In this document: one piece after another, positions 52,128 through 60,243 of the stretch | Numbering within the stretch: the first letter of the stretch is position 1 | How the letters are laid out: each line of letters opens with the position of its first letter | Source: Novosphingobium sp. B1 | Lineage (GTDB): Bacteria; Pseudomonadota; Alphaproteobacteria; Sphingomonadales; Sphingomonadaceae | DNA length: 64,000 nt | Reading direction: 5' to 3' | Assembly: GCF_900176395.1 (NCBI RefSeq) | Contig: NZ_FWXL01000015.1 | Span: 1 to 64,000, forward strand | Notes under the pieces: model-generated | Told to the model about the DNA's origin: nothing | Database searches by the model: none | Seen by the model: only the letters and a program-made list of their open reading frames with translations | Position numbers and translations under genes: made by a program

Positions 52128-53383
52128 ATCTTTCGCCAGCGCGCGGCGAAGAAGCCGTCGATCCCGCCCTTGTCCGCCAGCATCCCCGGATCGCTACGGA
52201 AATTCCCATCCTGGGCGGAAAGCCCTGCCGGCAGTTCCTCATCCATGACCGGAACCTGCCAAAGTCCCGTGAAAGCAGCAGCCTGAAGCTCGCCCTCGGC
52301 AGGCTCGAGCGAGCATACCGCGTAGACCAGCGTTCCCCCCGGCGCGAGCCAGCCCGCCGCCCGCTGCAGCATCGCCGCCTGCAATGCCACCAGTTCCTCA
52401 AGCGCGGCATGGCGGTGCAGAACATCGGGATGACGGCGACAAGTGCCAGTGGCGCTGCACGGCGCATCGAGCAGGATCGCATCGAATGGGGCATCGGGCT
52501 GCCATGTCAGCGCATCGGCAACGACGACCTCCGCCTCGAGCCGGCTTCGGCGCAAGTTCTCGGTCAGCCGCTCGGTCCGGCGGGAGGACTTGTCGAGCGC
52601 GGTGACCTTCCAGCCGGCAGCTGCGAGTTGCATCGTCTTGCCACCCGGCGCGGCGCACAAGTCGAGCGCGCGACGGCCTTCGCCAGCGCCCAGCAAACGT
52701 GCCGGAACACTGGCCGAAAGGTCTTGGACCCACCACGAACCTTCCCCGAACCCTGGCAAGACCTCTACCGAACCTGCACGCGCCATGCGGATGTGCCCCG
52801 GTGCGAGGGACTGCCCGCCAAGTCTTTCTGCCCAAAGCGAAGTTTCAGCAGGATCGCGCAGCGTAAGGTCCAGCGGCGGCGGTTCGGCCAACCCTTGCGC
52901 GATCACACCGACCCGATCTCCCCACGCCTCGCTCCAGCGCGCCGCGACGGGGGGCGGCAAGGTGGGTGCAGGCGGCAATGCGGCTCCGCCCCTGGTCACC
53001 GCGGAGAACACGCCATGCGCGAGACGGCGCGGGCCACCGACCAGCAGCGGCAAGCCGGTGGCGACAACGGCGTGGCCCGGCAGTCCCAGGCGAAGTGCCT
53101 GTGCCAGCATGATGCGCAGCACCGAACGCGCCTTGGCGTCTTCGGGGAGCACCTGCCGGGTCGCGCCATCGATCAGGGCATCAAGATCAGCCATCCAGCG
53201 TAGCGATTCCTGCGCGATAGCCAGTGCGAGCGCGCGATCGTCGCCGCGTTCGATCCCGCGCAGGATTGGCGGCGCTGCCTGATCGAGCGGATCGCCGCGG
53301 CGCAGAACGGCATCGAGCAGGCGCAGCGCGGCGCGGCGGGCGGGAACGCCGGGAACTTCATCGGGAGCGGTGGATCGGGCCAT
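52124..53383 (-). CDS. rsmB: 16S rRNA (cytosine-C5) methyltransferase
   Basis: This 419-residue protein of the RsmB/NOL1/NOP2 family has an N-terminal NusB-like helical domain (ARRAALRLLDAVLRRGDPLDQ). The SAM-binding domain follows: DLCAAPGGKTMQLA, ALDKSSRRTERL, and the two conserved cysteines DAPCSATGTCRRHPD and VYAVCSLEPAEGE, of which the second is the usual nucleophile. It should methylate a 16S rRNA cytosine (C967 in E. coli). It is compact but complete. Confidence 0.88.
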   Translation of the reverse strand: MARSTAPDEVPGVPARRAALRLLDAVLRRGDPLDQAAPPILRGIERGDDRALALAIAQESLRWMADLDALIDGATRQVLPEDAKARSVLRIMLAQALRLGLPGHAVVATGLPLLVGGPRRLAHGVFSAVTRGGAALPPAPTLPPPVAARWSEAWGDRVGVIAQGLAEPPPLDLTLRDPAETSLWAERLGGQSLAPGHIRMARAGSVEVLPGFGEGSWWVQDLSASVPARLLGAGEGRRALDLCAAPGGKTMQLAAAGWKVTALDKSSRRTERLTENLRRSRLEAEVVVADALTWQPDAPFDAILLDAPCSATGTCRRHPDVLHRHAALEELVALQAAMLQRAAGWLAPGGTLVYAVCSLEPAEGELQAAAFTGLWQVPVMDEELPAGLSAQDGNFRSDPGMLADKGGIDGFFAARWRKI

Positions 53384-53456
53384 GACAGCGGCCTATCGGC
53401 GCTTGTGCCCCAATATGCAATTGCAGTTCGGCGCAGGAGCGCCCATCTCGAACCCC

Positions 53457-53633
53457 ATGGACAAGCCCACACCCCGCGCCACCAAGCGTCCGGCAGACTT
53501 CACGCAGCCAGCGCACTGGACCAACGAGCCCGCGCCTAAGCCCATGGCGATCGAGCGCGGCGACGATCCTGACGGCCTTGATCCCACCCGCTTCGGCGAT
53601 TGGGAGAAGAACGGAATCGCGATCGATTTCTGA
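53457..53633 (+). CDS. DUF1674 protein, SDHAF4-like
   Basis: The start at ATG 53457 (MDKPTPRATKRPADF) follows the usual length; the frame is open further upstream. The 58-residue protein ends with GDDPDGLDPTRFGDWEKNGIAIDF, the diagnostic motif of DUF1674, to which the eukaryotic succinate dehydrogenase assembly factor SDHAF4 belongs. It may protect flavinylated SdhA during assembly. No sdh genes adjoin in this window. Confidence 0.85.
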   Translation: MDKPTPRATKRPADFTQPAHWTNEPAPKPMAIERGDDPDGLDPTRFGDWEKNGIAIDF

Positions 53634-53636
53634 TTG

Positions 53637-54065
53637 TCAGCCTTCGATGACGCGCGCCTGCGGGTGATGCTTGTCGAGATGCTTGCGCAGGATCTTCAGG
53701 TTCTTCGAGTTCGAGCGGAAGAACAGGTCGAAGGCATCGCCGACGACCGGCACGGCGCCCAGGGCAGTATCGAATGCCACATTCGCGCCCATGCGCCACA
53801 ACTTCCACTTCGGCAGGCCTAGATTGCGCGCTTCCCAGACGATGTAGGCGCCCATCGCCGCTGTGACCAGATCGCCGACGACCGGCACGAGGCCGGCAAT
53901 CGCATCAAGCCCGACATCGCGGCGGATGCCCGGGATGGTAAAGCTGCGTTCGAGAACGCGCTCAAGCATCTCCACGCGCTTGAGAACCGATGCCGGATCG
54001 TTGCCCAGCCCCGGAAGTTCAGGACGCAGCGGTTGCGGGCGGGGGGCGGAAGAGGTGGTCGTCAT
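53637..54065 (-). CDS. DUF4112 membrane protein
   Basis: The 142-residue product starts at ATG MTTTSSAPRPQPLRPE. Two short hydrophobic stretches (GLDAIAGLVPVVGDLVTAAMGAY and FDTALGAVPVVGDAFDLFFR) repeat the P-V-V-G-D motif typical of DUF4112, with the basic LRKHLDKHHP near the end. Such proteins are small and membrane-associated, of unknown function. It starts six bases after the preceding gene's stop on the same strand. Confidence 0.85.
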   Translation of the reverse strand: MTTTSSAPRPQPLRPELPGLGNDPASVLKRVEMLERVLERSFTIPGIRRDVGLDAIAGLVPVVGDLVTAAMGAYIVWEARNLGLPKWKLWRMGANVAFDTALGAVPVVGDAFDLFFRSNSKNLKILRKHLDKHHPQARVIEG

Positions 54066-54070
54066 GGATC

Positions 54071-55534
54071 CTATCTGGGAAGCCAGGCCATCGGCGGCAA
54101 GGGATGCCAGCCCCACGGCACCGCTGCAAAACCGCTGACGCTGCCGCGCACCATAGACCAGCGCATCGGCCGGGCTATCGGGATAAAGCCATTGGCGGCG
54201 GTAATCTCGGCCTCAGCCTCGGCCAGCAGCGCAGCGCGTTCGGCCGGGTCGTTCGCGCGGCGCGCCTCGGCAGTGCGCTCGTCGCCTGCGGGACTGCATA
54301 CGGCCTTCTGTACCGTGCAGGAGAGCTGGTTCAGGAACCACGTGGCCCGGCCATAGCGCGCGGCGATATCGACCAGCCGCAGGTCGGCACGATCGTTCTC
54401 GCCCACCTGGCGAACCGAAAGACCGATCTTGGCAAAATCGGCGCGCAACTGCTCCAACACATAGGCCGAACCCGGGCCATCAGGCATGGCAATGTTCAGC
54501 GTGGGGATTGCCCCGCCCGAACCCTTCCAGGCGTTTACGCGCGTGGCCGCCTGCGCTCGCCGCTCGTCGAGCGACATCGCCCCCCAGCGCTCCCCGATCG
54601 TGCCGAGATCGTCCTCGACGTCGGGGGAGACAATGCGAGTGGTCGGCTGCCAGCCGCCGATGTTGAACCGCGCGAGTAGCGCTGCGCGGTCGATCGACAT
54701 GGACAATGCCTCCCGGTTGGAGGCCGCGCCAAGAAAGCCGCTGGTCCGGTCAACGACAAGGCCGAACAGCCCGATCACTGGATCAAGTTGCACATTTCCA
54801 CGCGTCAGCCCGATGCGTCCGGCAAGCGGGATCGTATCGATCCGCCCCCCCAACAGGACATCCGCATAGCCATCGTCGAACAGCGAGACCGCCTTGCCGG
54901 CCGGCGCGAGGGTGATGGTAAGCGGCCGGGCACGCTGCGCGAAATCGGCAAGTTCGGGAAGGCCCCGCGCCTTCGGGGGAATGAGACCAAGCACGATGGT
55001 GCCATCGGGCTGCCGGGTCAAAGCCATCGGACCGGTACCCATGCCGCCAAAAGCCAAGGCGAGTTCCGGCTGTGCCAGAAGCGCAAGCAGTTCGGGCACT
55101 GGCGCGCCCAGATCGATTTCGATCACCCGGTCTGCCATGACGCGAACTTCGTCGATGGCTGCAAGGTCCAGTCCGAGTGCCGTACCCTTGAGATTGGCTA
55201 TTGCCTTGCGCAGGAGCGCAACGGTGACTTCTGCAGAAATGCGCTTGCCGTCAGGCATCGCGCCGTCTCGCAGACGGAAGATGTAGCTACGGCCGTTGTC
55301 GGTGACGATCCAGCGATCGGCCAGTGCCGGCACGACCCGACCCTGTTCGTCAAAACCGACAAGTCCCTCGAAAGTGGCGGCGCGCAGAAGCTGGGCGGGC
55401 GGGGACAGCCGTGGACCGCGCTCCTTGAGCGCGGCGCCGTCGCCAATCACCACCACCGGCAAGGCACCGCCATGATCCTGCCCGCATCCACCAGCGGCCA
55501 GGAGCAATGCGATTGCTGCAAGTTTTCGAGCCAT
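54071..55534 (-). CDS. Peptide-type ABC transporter substrate-binding lipoprotein
   Basis: The ATG start gives MARKLAAIALLLAAGGCGQDH, a lipoprotein signal with lipobox AGGC; an ATG at 55585 would add 17 residues that lie before it. The 487-residue protein matches SBP_bac_5-type binding proteins in length and form: LVGFDEQGRVVPALADRWIV, FRLRDGAMPDGKRISAEV, and CTVQKAVCSPAGDERTAEA. It may bind peptides or another solute. No transporter permease or ATPase genes adjoin, so its partner must lie elsewhere. Confidence 0.75.
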   Translation of the reverse strand: MARKLAAIALLLAAGGCGQDHGGALPVVVIGDGAALKERGPRLSPPAQLLRAATFEGLVGFDEQGRVVPALADRWIVTDNGRSYIFRLRDGAMPDGKRISAEVTVALLRKAIANLKGTALGLDLAAIDEVRVMADRVIEIDLGAPVPELLALLAQPELALAFGGMGTGPMALTRQPDGTIVLGLIPPKARGLPELADFAQRARPLTITLAPAGKAVSLFDDGYADVLLGGRIDTIPLAGRIGLTRGNVQLDPVIGLFGLVVDRTSGFLGAASNREALSMSIDRAALLARFNIGGWQPTTRIVSPDVEDDLGTIGERWGAMSLDERRAQAATRVNAWKGSGGAIPTLNIAMPDGPGSAYVLEQLRADFAKIGLSVRQVGENDRADLRLVDIAARYGRATWFLNQLSCTVQKAVCSPAGDERTAEARRANDPAERAALLAEAEAEITAANGFIPIARPMRWSMVRGSVSGFAAVPWGWHPLPPMAWLPR

Positions 55535-55618
55535 CGCAGGCAGACTAGGCGAGGCGTTCCTGCAGGTCCAGAAAGTAAGCGGCAAATGCGCTCCGCCTTG
55601 CGAACGAGACCATCCGAG

Positions 55619-55981
55619 TCAGATTTTCCGAAGCGGCCCTGTGTTCTGGATGGGCGCTACAACCTTGACGAAGCGCGGGGTCGACGGGCCCGTGCCGACA
55701 GGTTCACGAGCAAGCTTGGGATCGATTTCTTCGACAAAGGCGATGCCGAATCGGTTGTCCTGGATCCACGCCACGACGCCCGACACCCAGCCGATGTTGC
55801 GCAGGTTCACTTCGATCTGGGTGCCACGCAGAACCTTCATCGGACCTTCGGCCATCATGCCGCCGGCGGAGAGGTTGCGGACCTTTACGCGATGCTCGGC
55901 ATCAGTACCGGCAATGCGCACCTCTGCCATGAGGAAGAGGCTATCACGCCCCAGTTGCCGATGGTCGATGTCAGTCACCAA
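55619..55981 (-). CDS. PilZ-domain protein
   Basis: The 120-residue protein contains HRQLGRDSLFLMAEV at residues 7-21, whose two Arg residues match the RxxxR of PilZ, and VRNLSAGGMMAEGPM at 34-48, in place of the usual D/NxSxxG. These are the cyclic-di-GMP contacts, so binding is likely. The protein is a single domain. The 175-base gap upstream of it holds the downstream hairpin of dksA. Confidence 0.8.
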   Translation of the reverse strand: MVTDIDHRQLGRDSLFLMAEVRIAGTDAEHRVKVRNLSAGGMMAEGPMKVLRGTQIEVNLRNIGWVSGVVAWIQDNRFGIAFVEEIDPKLAREPVGTGPSTPRFVKVVAPIQNTGPLRKI

Positions 55982-56074
55982 AGGGTCCGCCGTTGCCTAG
56001 AGTCTCAAATCCGCTCAGCCATGCGCGCATGTGCAGGAGGACAGATCGCAGAAATTCGTACTGTTTTCCTAAAC

Positions 56075-56122
56075 GGCAAAGGTTAACGGGGCGTTATTGA
56101 CGCCAGCCGTTAACCCTTTGCC
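56075..56122 (-). terminator. Long near-perfect hairpin downstream of dksA
   Basis: GGCAAAGG-TTAACGG (56075-56089) pairs with CCGTTAACCCTTTGCC (56107-56122), with one bulged base. Inside it GGCGT-TATTG-ACGCC (56090-56104) forms a second perfect stem. It lies 36 bases after the dksA stop and may be its terminator, although no T-run follows; the double GTTAAC also makes it a possible protein-binding site for the PilZ gene. Confidence 0.6.
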
Positions 56123-56157
56123 TCGCCTGTTTCAGGCATTTGCCCGATCCAGAATGA

Positions 56158-56616
56158 TCACATGTCGCGCGAGATTTTTTCCCGGCGCTCATGCGCTTCC
56201 TGCGCTTCTACTGTCATCGTTGCGATGGGGCGAGCGATGAGGCGACCAAGGCCGATCGGCTCTCCGGTCACTTCGCAGTAACCATATTCCCCTTCATCGA
56301 TGCGCCGCATTGCAGAATCGATCTTCGCGATCAGCTTGCGCTGGCGATCACGCGTGCGCAGTTCGATCCCCCAGTCAGTCTCGCTTGAAGCACGGTCATT
56401 GAGATCGGGCTCGCGGATCGGGCCGTCCTGCAACGCCGAAAGCGTACCTGCGGCTGCAGAGAGGATCGACTTCTTCCATTCCATCAGCAGGCGTCGGAAA
56501 TAGTCCTGCTGCGTTTCGTTCATGTAAGGTTCGTCGTCACTTGGAACGTAATCGCTCGGCATCGCACGACGCGCTTTTGCCAGAACGTCAATCTCGTCAC
56601 TCAAGACCCCAGCCAT
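56158..56616 (-). CDS. dksA: RNA polymerase-binding protein DksA
   Basis: DksA works with ppGpp at RNA polymerase to change initiation. The ATG start MAGVLSDEIDVLAKARRAMPSDYVP gives 152 residues. The coiled-coil tip is normal (ETQQDYFRRLLMEWKKSIL, ASSETDWGIELRTRDRQRKLI). The zinc-binding region has a single Cys, GYCEVTGEPIGLGRLIARP, where E. coli DksA has four; this form is known in alphaproteobacteria, where activity does not need zinc. An open frame extends upstream but is not protein-like. Confidence 0.92.
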   Translation of the reverse strand: MAGVLSDEIDVLAKARRAMPSDYVPSDDEPYMNETQQDYFRRLLMEWKKSILSAAAGTLSALQDGPIREPDLNDRASSETDWGIELRTRDRQRKLIAKIDSAMRRIDEGEYGYCEVTGEPIGLGRLIARPIATMTVEAQEAHERREKISRDM

Positions 56617-56768
56617 TCGGCCCTCCGCATTGCAAGCTTCCGCCCCTCCCCGCCCACATTCTTCCCACGTGGTTTCCCACATGGACGCGCAGGCTTTGTT
56701 GCTCGCGCGCCTATAGGATTGGCCCGTGACGCACACAAGCGCTTAGGCGGCCATGATACACAAATGGC

Positions 56769-56801
56769 GCGGCAACAGTGCTGTGCCGCACAGGCTTTTT
56801 T
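56769..56801 (+). terminator. Hairpin with T-run in the dksA/Sel1 gap
   Basis: GCGGCA (56769-56774) pairs with TGCCGC (56784-56789) around CAG/CTG and a bulged A; TTTTTT lies at 56796-56801. The 306-base gap between dksA and the Sel1 gene (56617-56922) has no coding sequence, so a plus-strand terminator here would end an unannotated small RNA or one from the dksA antisense region. Confidence 0.4.
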
Positions 56802-56838
56802 CGACACGAAATGATCCGCAATGATGACTCGCGGCAGA

Positions 56839-56853
56839 TTAACCATTTGTTGA
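56839..56853 (+). promoter_or_regulatory. CtrA-like box upstream of the Sel1-repeat gene
   Basis: TTAA-CCATTTG-TTGA at 56839-56853 is one base away from the CtrA consensus TTAA-N7-TTAA, and TTAACCAT is the typical first half. It lies about 70 bases before the Sel1 gene ATG. The cell-cycle regulator CtrA exists in sphingomonads; the site is a match by pattern only. Confidence 0.45.
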
Positions 56854-56922
56854 CCAAGATTGGTGACCTTGTGCTTCGTTGAGTGGCCATGAAAGAGGCC
56901 TCACAAACGGGGGTAATGGTAA

Positions 56923-57267
56923 ATGACTCAGAGCTTTATCAAGCTGGTCAGCCACACAGGCGAAACCGAATCAGGCACTCGTTCGAACGACCATGCGGAC
57001 AATCTGGTGGCCACCTGCCTTGCTGCGGCCGCCGGCGGCGACAGCAATGCGCTGTTCGATCTGGGCGTGGCCTATTCGACGGGCAGCCATGGCGTGGACT
57101 GCGACCTTATCGAGGCACACAAGTGGTTCAATCTGGCCGCGGTCGGCGGACATGAGGAGGCGGCACAATGTCGCGCCGACATCGCCGATGAAATGACGGC
57201 ACGCGAGATTGCCGAAGCGCAGCGCCGGGCACGCGAATGGCTGCGGGCAGGACGCGCCGCAGCCTGA
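56923..57267 (+). CDS. Sel1-repeat family protein
   Basis: The 114-residue protein has one clear Sel1-like repeat: ALFDLGVAYSTGSHGV, DLIEAHKWFNLAAVGGHEEA, and a charged helical C-terminus (EMTAREIAEAQRRAREWL). There is no signal peptide. Short Sel1 proteins of this size are common in sphingomonads and probably mediate protein contacts; their role is unknown. The ATG is preceded by GGGGGTAATGGTAA. Confidence 0.8.
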   Translation: MTQSFIKLVSHTGETESGTRSNDHADNLVATCLAAAAGGDSNALFDLGVAYSTGSHGVDCDLIEAHKWFNLAAVGGHEEAAQCRADIADEMTAREIAEAQRRAREWLRAGRAAA

Positions 57268-57285
57268 TTCTTCGCGGCGTTATCT

Positions 57286-58137
57286 TCAGGCGTTCAGCCG
57301 CTCGGCGTGCCAGCGGACATGATCGTCCATGAAGGTCGATATGAAGTTGTAGCTGTGGTCGTAGCCAGGTTGCAGGCGAAGGGTCAGATCGACGCCCGCC
57401 GCCTTGCATGCCGCGTCCAACAGTTCGGGCCGAAGTTGTTCGGCAAGGAAGCCGTCGGCATCGCCCTGATCGACCAGCACCGCGCCGGCCGGCCGGTGAC
57501 CGTCTTCGATCAGCGCCACGGCATCGTGCTTGCGCCATGATGCGCGATCGTCCCCGAGATAGCCGGCGAGCGCCTTGTGGCCCCAGGGGACCTGTCCCGG
57601 CGCAACGATCGGCGCAAAAGCGGACAGCGACCGGAAGCGGTCAGGATACGTCAATCCCAGCGTCAGTGCGCCATGCCCGCCCATCGAGTGGCCGGTTATG
57701 CCCATGCGGCCAAGATCCACGGGAAAGGTCGCGCCCAGCAGAGCTGGCAATTCCTCGGCGACGTAATCCCACATGCGGTAGTGCTGAGCGTAAGGCTCCT
57801 GCGTGGCATTGACGTAGAACCCCGCTCCCAGACCGAAGTCATAGGCACCTGCCGGATCATCGGCCACGCCGTCGCCCCGCGGCGAGGTATCGGGCGCGAC
57901 GAAGACAATCCCGTGTTCGGCGCATGCCTTGCGGTACTCGCCCTTGTCGGTGACATTGGCGTGGGTGCAGGTCAGCCCCGAAAGGTAGATCAGCACGGGC
58001 AATTTCGCCCCGTCTGCCGCCTGCGGAGGCAGGAAGACCGAAAAGGTCATCCCTGTCCCCGTCGACGTGGACTCGTGCTTGTAGACGCCCAGCGTTCCGC
58101 CGTGCGACTTGGAGGTAGAGACCGTTTCGAGTGGCAT
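57286..58137 (-). CDS. fghA: S-formylglutathione hydrolase
   Basis: FghA hydrolyses S-formylglutathione to formate in formaldehyde detoxification. The 283-residue protein has TCTHANVTDKGEYRKACAE, typical of the esterase D family, the nucleophile Ser151 in GHSMGGHGAL, the Asp in DQGDADGFL and His in GYDHSYNF. The ATG start overlaps the VOC gene stop by one base. The matching formaldehyde dehydrogenase is not in this window. Confidence 0.93.
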   Translation of the reverse strand: MPLETVSTSKSHGGTLGVYKHESTSTGTGMTFSVFLPPQAADGAKLPVLIYLSGLTCTHANVTDKGEYRKACAEHGIVFVAPDTSPRGDGVADDPAGAYDFGLGAGFYVNATQEPYAQHYRMWDYVAEELPALLGATFPVDLGRMGITGHSMGGHGALTLGLTYPDRFRSLSAFAPIVAPGQVPWGHKALAGYLGDDRASWRKHDAVALIEDGHRPAGAVLVDQGDADGFLAEQLRPELLDAACKAAGVDLTLRLQPGYDHSYNFISTFMDDHVRWHAERLNA

Positions 58138-58508
58138 CAGGCGATGATGTCCAGAGCGCAGAGCTTGTTGCCGGCAGGATCGCGCAGGTAGGCGAGATAG
58201 TAGGGGGAGCCTTCGCGCGGTCCCGGCGGGTCTTCGCAGGCAGTGCCGCCCGCTGCAACGCCCGCAGCATGCCAGGCATCGGCCTGTTCCGGGGTCATGC
58301 GGAAGCCGATCGTGCCGCCATTGGCACCGCATGCCGCTTCGCCGTTGATCGGCTTGGTCACGATGAACAGCCCGCCGCTGTGCTGATAGATCAGCCGGCC
58401 CTTGGGATCGGTGATCGCTTGCGGGCCGCCGAATGCGGCGAAGGTGGCGTCGTAGAATTCCTTGGCAGCGTCGATATCGTCGGCGCCGACCATGACGTGG
58501 CTGAACAT
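58137..58508 (-). CDS. Glyoxalase/VOC-family protein
   Basis: The 123-residue product starts at ATG MFSHVMVGADDIDAAKEFYD, the start of a VOC fold. The second module ends with YYLAYLRDPAGNKLCALDI, with a conserved Glu/Asp-type metal region. Its single-domain length is usual. It is translationally coupled to fghA, so it may act in aldehyde or glutathione-conjugate handling, which is inference. Confidence 0.8.
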   Translation of the reverse strand: MFSHVMVGADDIDAAKEFYDATFAAFGGPQAITDPKGRLIYQHSGGLFIVTKPINGEAACGANGGTIGFRMTPEQADAWHAAGVAAGGTACEDPPGPREGSPYYLAYLRDPAGNKLCALDIIA

Positions 58509-58605
58509 AGCTCTCTCCCGTTGACGAGTTGCAGCGGCAAGAGAGCTAAGGCACTGGGTCGTGCGGTCAAGCGCCCGGACGGGAATTCTTTGTTGCCAGA
58601 AGGCC

Positions 58606-59460
58606 TCATGCGGCCGGATCGAGTACACCCAGCGCGGCAACGATGACGACGATGGCCAGGCCGACCGCGAATTCGGCAAGGATCGCGCGGCGCAGGCGGG
58701 CTTGCGCTCCGTCTTCGCCTTGCTCGAACGCAGGCACGATCAGCCAGCGGTTGCCGGCGGCGAGCGCCAGCATGACGATGAATAGAGTCAGCTTCACCAC
58801 GAGCAGCGCCGCCCAGCGGCTGTGCGCGAAGGTCGACCAGGCAATTGGCCATCCGGCAATGGCCAGCGTGTTCACCGCTCCGGTCAGCACGAGGACGGCG
58901 ACGACGACGCTGCCGGTGCGGGCAAAGCGTGCAAGCGCTTGGCCGTCCGAGTCGTTTCGCAACGCCGCGGCGAGAAACGCGGCGAGCGCCCCCAGCCAAA
59001 GCGCTGCGGCAAGAAGATGCAGGCCATCGGCCCAACGGTGCAGCGCGGCTTCGCTTGCGCCGGCGTGGCCGGTAAATACGATCGAGCACAGAGCCACCGA
59101 GCCAGCCACGGCCAACGCCGGCGCGCGCAGGGCGTTGAGTGGCACGACTGCTGCTGCAACGACGGCGGCAAGGGCCGTAAGCCGCCACTCCATCACCGCA
59201 CCAAGCGGCGTGGCTGCCAGCACGGCCTCGGCTGTGGGCTGGTCGAGAGCGGACAGAGCCATTCCCGCCATGGCCGCGATCGATTCAAGCGCCCACCATG
59301 CCGACGCCGCTGCCGCTGCGACCGCCATACCTGCCAGCATGCCGCGCGCCCTCGCCGAAACCGGCTGACCATTGGCAAGAGCGTACAATGGCAAGCCGGC
59401 GACGAGCAGCAGCGTCACATACGACAGCGCTCGCGCCGCGATGAGCGCTGAACTTTCCAA
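58606..59460 (-). CDS. copD: Copper resistance protein CopD
   Basis: CopD is an inner-membrane protein thought to import copper or receive it from CopC. The start is the TTG four bases after the copC stop (MESSALIAARALSYVTLL); an upstream ATG would overlap copC by 59 bases. The 284-residue protein has about eight membrane helices, including ALSYVTLLLVAGLPLYALA, with the conserved His residues FTGHAGASEAALHRWADGLHLLAAALWLGA. It is translated with copC from the promoter at 59874-59901. Confidence 0.85.
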   Translation of the reverse strand: MESSALIAARALSYVTLLLVAGLPLYALANGQPVSARARGMLAGMAVAAAAASAWWALESIAAMAGMALSALDQPTAEAVLAATPLGAVMEWRLTALAAVVAAAVVPLNALRAPALAVAGSVALCSIVFTGHAGASEAALHRWADGLHLLAAALWLGALAAFLAAALRNDSDGQALARFARTGSVVVAVLVLTGAVNTLAIAGWPIAWSTFAHSRWAALLVVKLTLFIVMLALAAGNRWLIVPAFEQGEDGAQARLRRAILAEFAVGLAIVVIVAALGVLDPAA

Positions 59461-59464
59461 GGTC

Positions 59465-59842
59465 TTAGCGGACTGTGAAGGCGTATTGCCCTTCGATGCG
59501 ATGCTGGTCGCCCGCGACGGCATGCCACTTGAGGTTATAGGTTCCCGCCGGCAGCGGGCGCGGGAGACTGACGCTGAGCACCTTGCCCTTGACGTCGGTC
59601 TTGAAGCCCTTGATCGGCATCGGAGCGTGATTGGCCATGCCAGGCATTCCGGTCATCACCAGATCAATGCCGGTGAGCGGGGCAACGAGATCTTCGGAAA
59701 AGGTCAGCGAAAGGCGTGTGGGCTTGGCCACGGCCGTGTCGGCGGCGGGGTTCGCTGCGACAAGCTTCGGGTGTGCGAGCGCGGCTCCCGGGAGCCCCAA
59801 CAGGGCGAGCGCAGGAACGGCAAGAAGAGCGAGACGACGCAT
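59465..59842 (-). CDS. copC: Periplasmic copper-binding protein CopC
   Basis: The 125-residue protein has a signal peptide ending GAALA, after which the mature N-terminus begins HPKLVAANPAAD, where His1 contributes to the Cu(II) site. A Met-rich loop (MTGMPGMANHAPMPIKG) could bind Cu(I), and the C-terminal WHAVAGDQHRIEGQYAFTV includes a further His. It should carry copper in the periplasm. GAAAGG precedes the ATG. Its promoter motif matches those of the cnrY-like and copA genes. Confidence 0.92.
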   Translation of the reverse strand: MRRLALLAVPALALLGLPGAALAHPKLVAANPAADTAVAKPTRLSLTFSEDLVAPLTGIDLVMTGMPGMANHAPMPIKGFKTDVKGKVLSVSLPRPLPAGTYNLKWHAVAGDQHRIEGQYAFTVR

Positions 59843-59873
59843 GACGGGGCCTTTCGGTTGGGATCTGAAGGGC

Positions 59874-59901
59874 TTTACGCACTATTGCTGCCTACCCCTC
59901 A
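59874..59901 (-). promoter_or_regulatory. ECF-type promoter motif upstream of copC
   Basis: On the minus strand, TGAGGG (59901-59896), 16 bases, then CGTAAA (59879-59874) precede copC by about 30 bases. The spacing and both boxes are identical to those of the copA motif and closely similar to the cnrY-like motif, so the copC-copD unit probably belongs to the same sigma regulon. Confidence 0.75.
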
Positions 59902-59924
59902 GACACTCGCACGATTTTTTGACT

Positions 59925-59952
59925 TGAGGGATTTGCATTGAACGCGCGTATT
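59925..59952 (+). promoter_or_regulatory. ECF-type promoter motif upstream of the cnrY-like gene
   Basis: TGAGGG (59925-59930), 16 bases, CGTATT (59947-59952). An ATG at 59953 directly abuts the second box, so a transcript from here would start downstream of it; this favours the ATG at 59986 as the gene start. It implies autoregulation of the sensor operon. Confidence 0.75.
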
Positions 59953-59985
59953 ATGGCCTGCGTAAACAAAGGAACACAGCCAGCA

Positions 59986-60243
59986 ATGGCACAGATTGAC
60001 GATCTCCTTGATGCACTGGCCGTAAAGGCATCCCCGCATGCCCTGACCGCGCTTGACGGTGTCGTGATGCAAGGTTTGGCCGAGCGACGCGATCGCCTGC
60101 AGGCCAGACGCGGCATGATGATGGCGGTCGGCATTGCCGCCCTGGCAGGCATGGCCGGATCGGTCGCACCATCGGCACCGGCACAGGCGGAACCGCTTTT
60201 CGGCGTACCGTCGGGCGCGCCTTCGCACCTGCTGGTGGACTGA
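59986..60243 (+). CDS. CnrY-like small membrane protein, candidate anti-sigma factor
   Basis: The 85-residue product begins MAQIDDLLDALAVKASPHA at the ATG at 59986, preceded by AAAGGAA about 12 bases upstream; TTG 59938 and ATG 59953 fall on or before the promoter. It has a charged cytoplasmic part, one membrane helix (MMMAVGIAALAGMAGSVA) and a short periplasmic tail (PLFGVPSGAPSHLLVD). Size, topology and first place before a CnrX-like and an ECF sigma gene match CnrY of Cupriavidus, which holds CnrH at the membrane. Sequence similarity alone is too weak to prove it. Confidence 0.7.
   Translation: MAQIDDLLDALAVKASPHALTALDGVVMQGLAERRDRLQARRGMMMAVGIAALAGMAGSVAPSAPAQAEPLFGVPSGAPSHLLVD

Noticed and set aside
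59919..59952. Sigma-70 promoter TTGACT/TATTAT before the cnrY-like gene
   Set aside because: The spacing is about 24 bases, too long; the ECF-type motif shared with copC and copA fits better.
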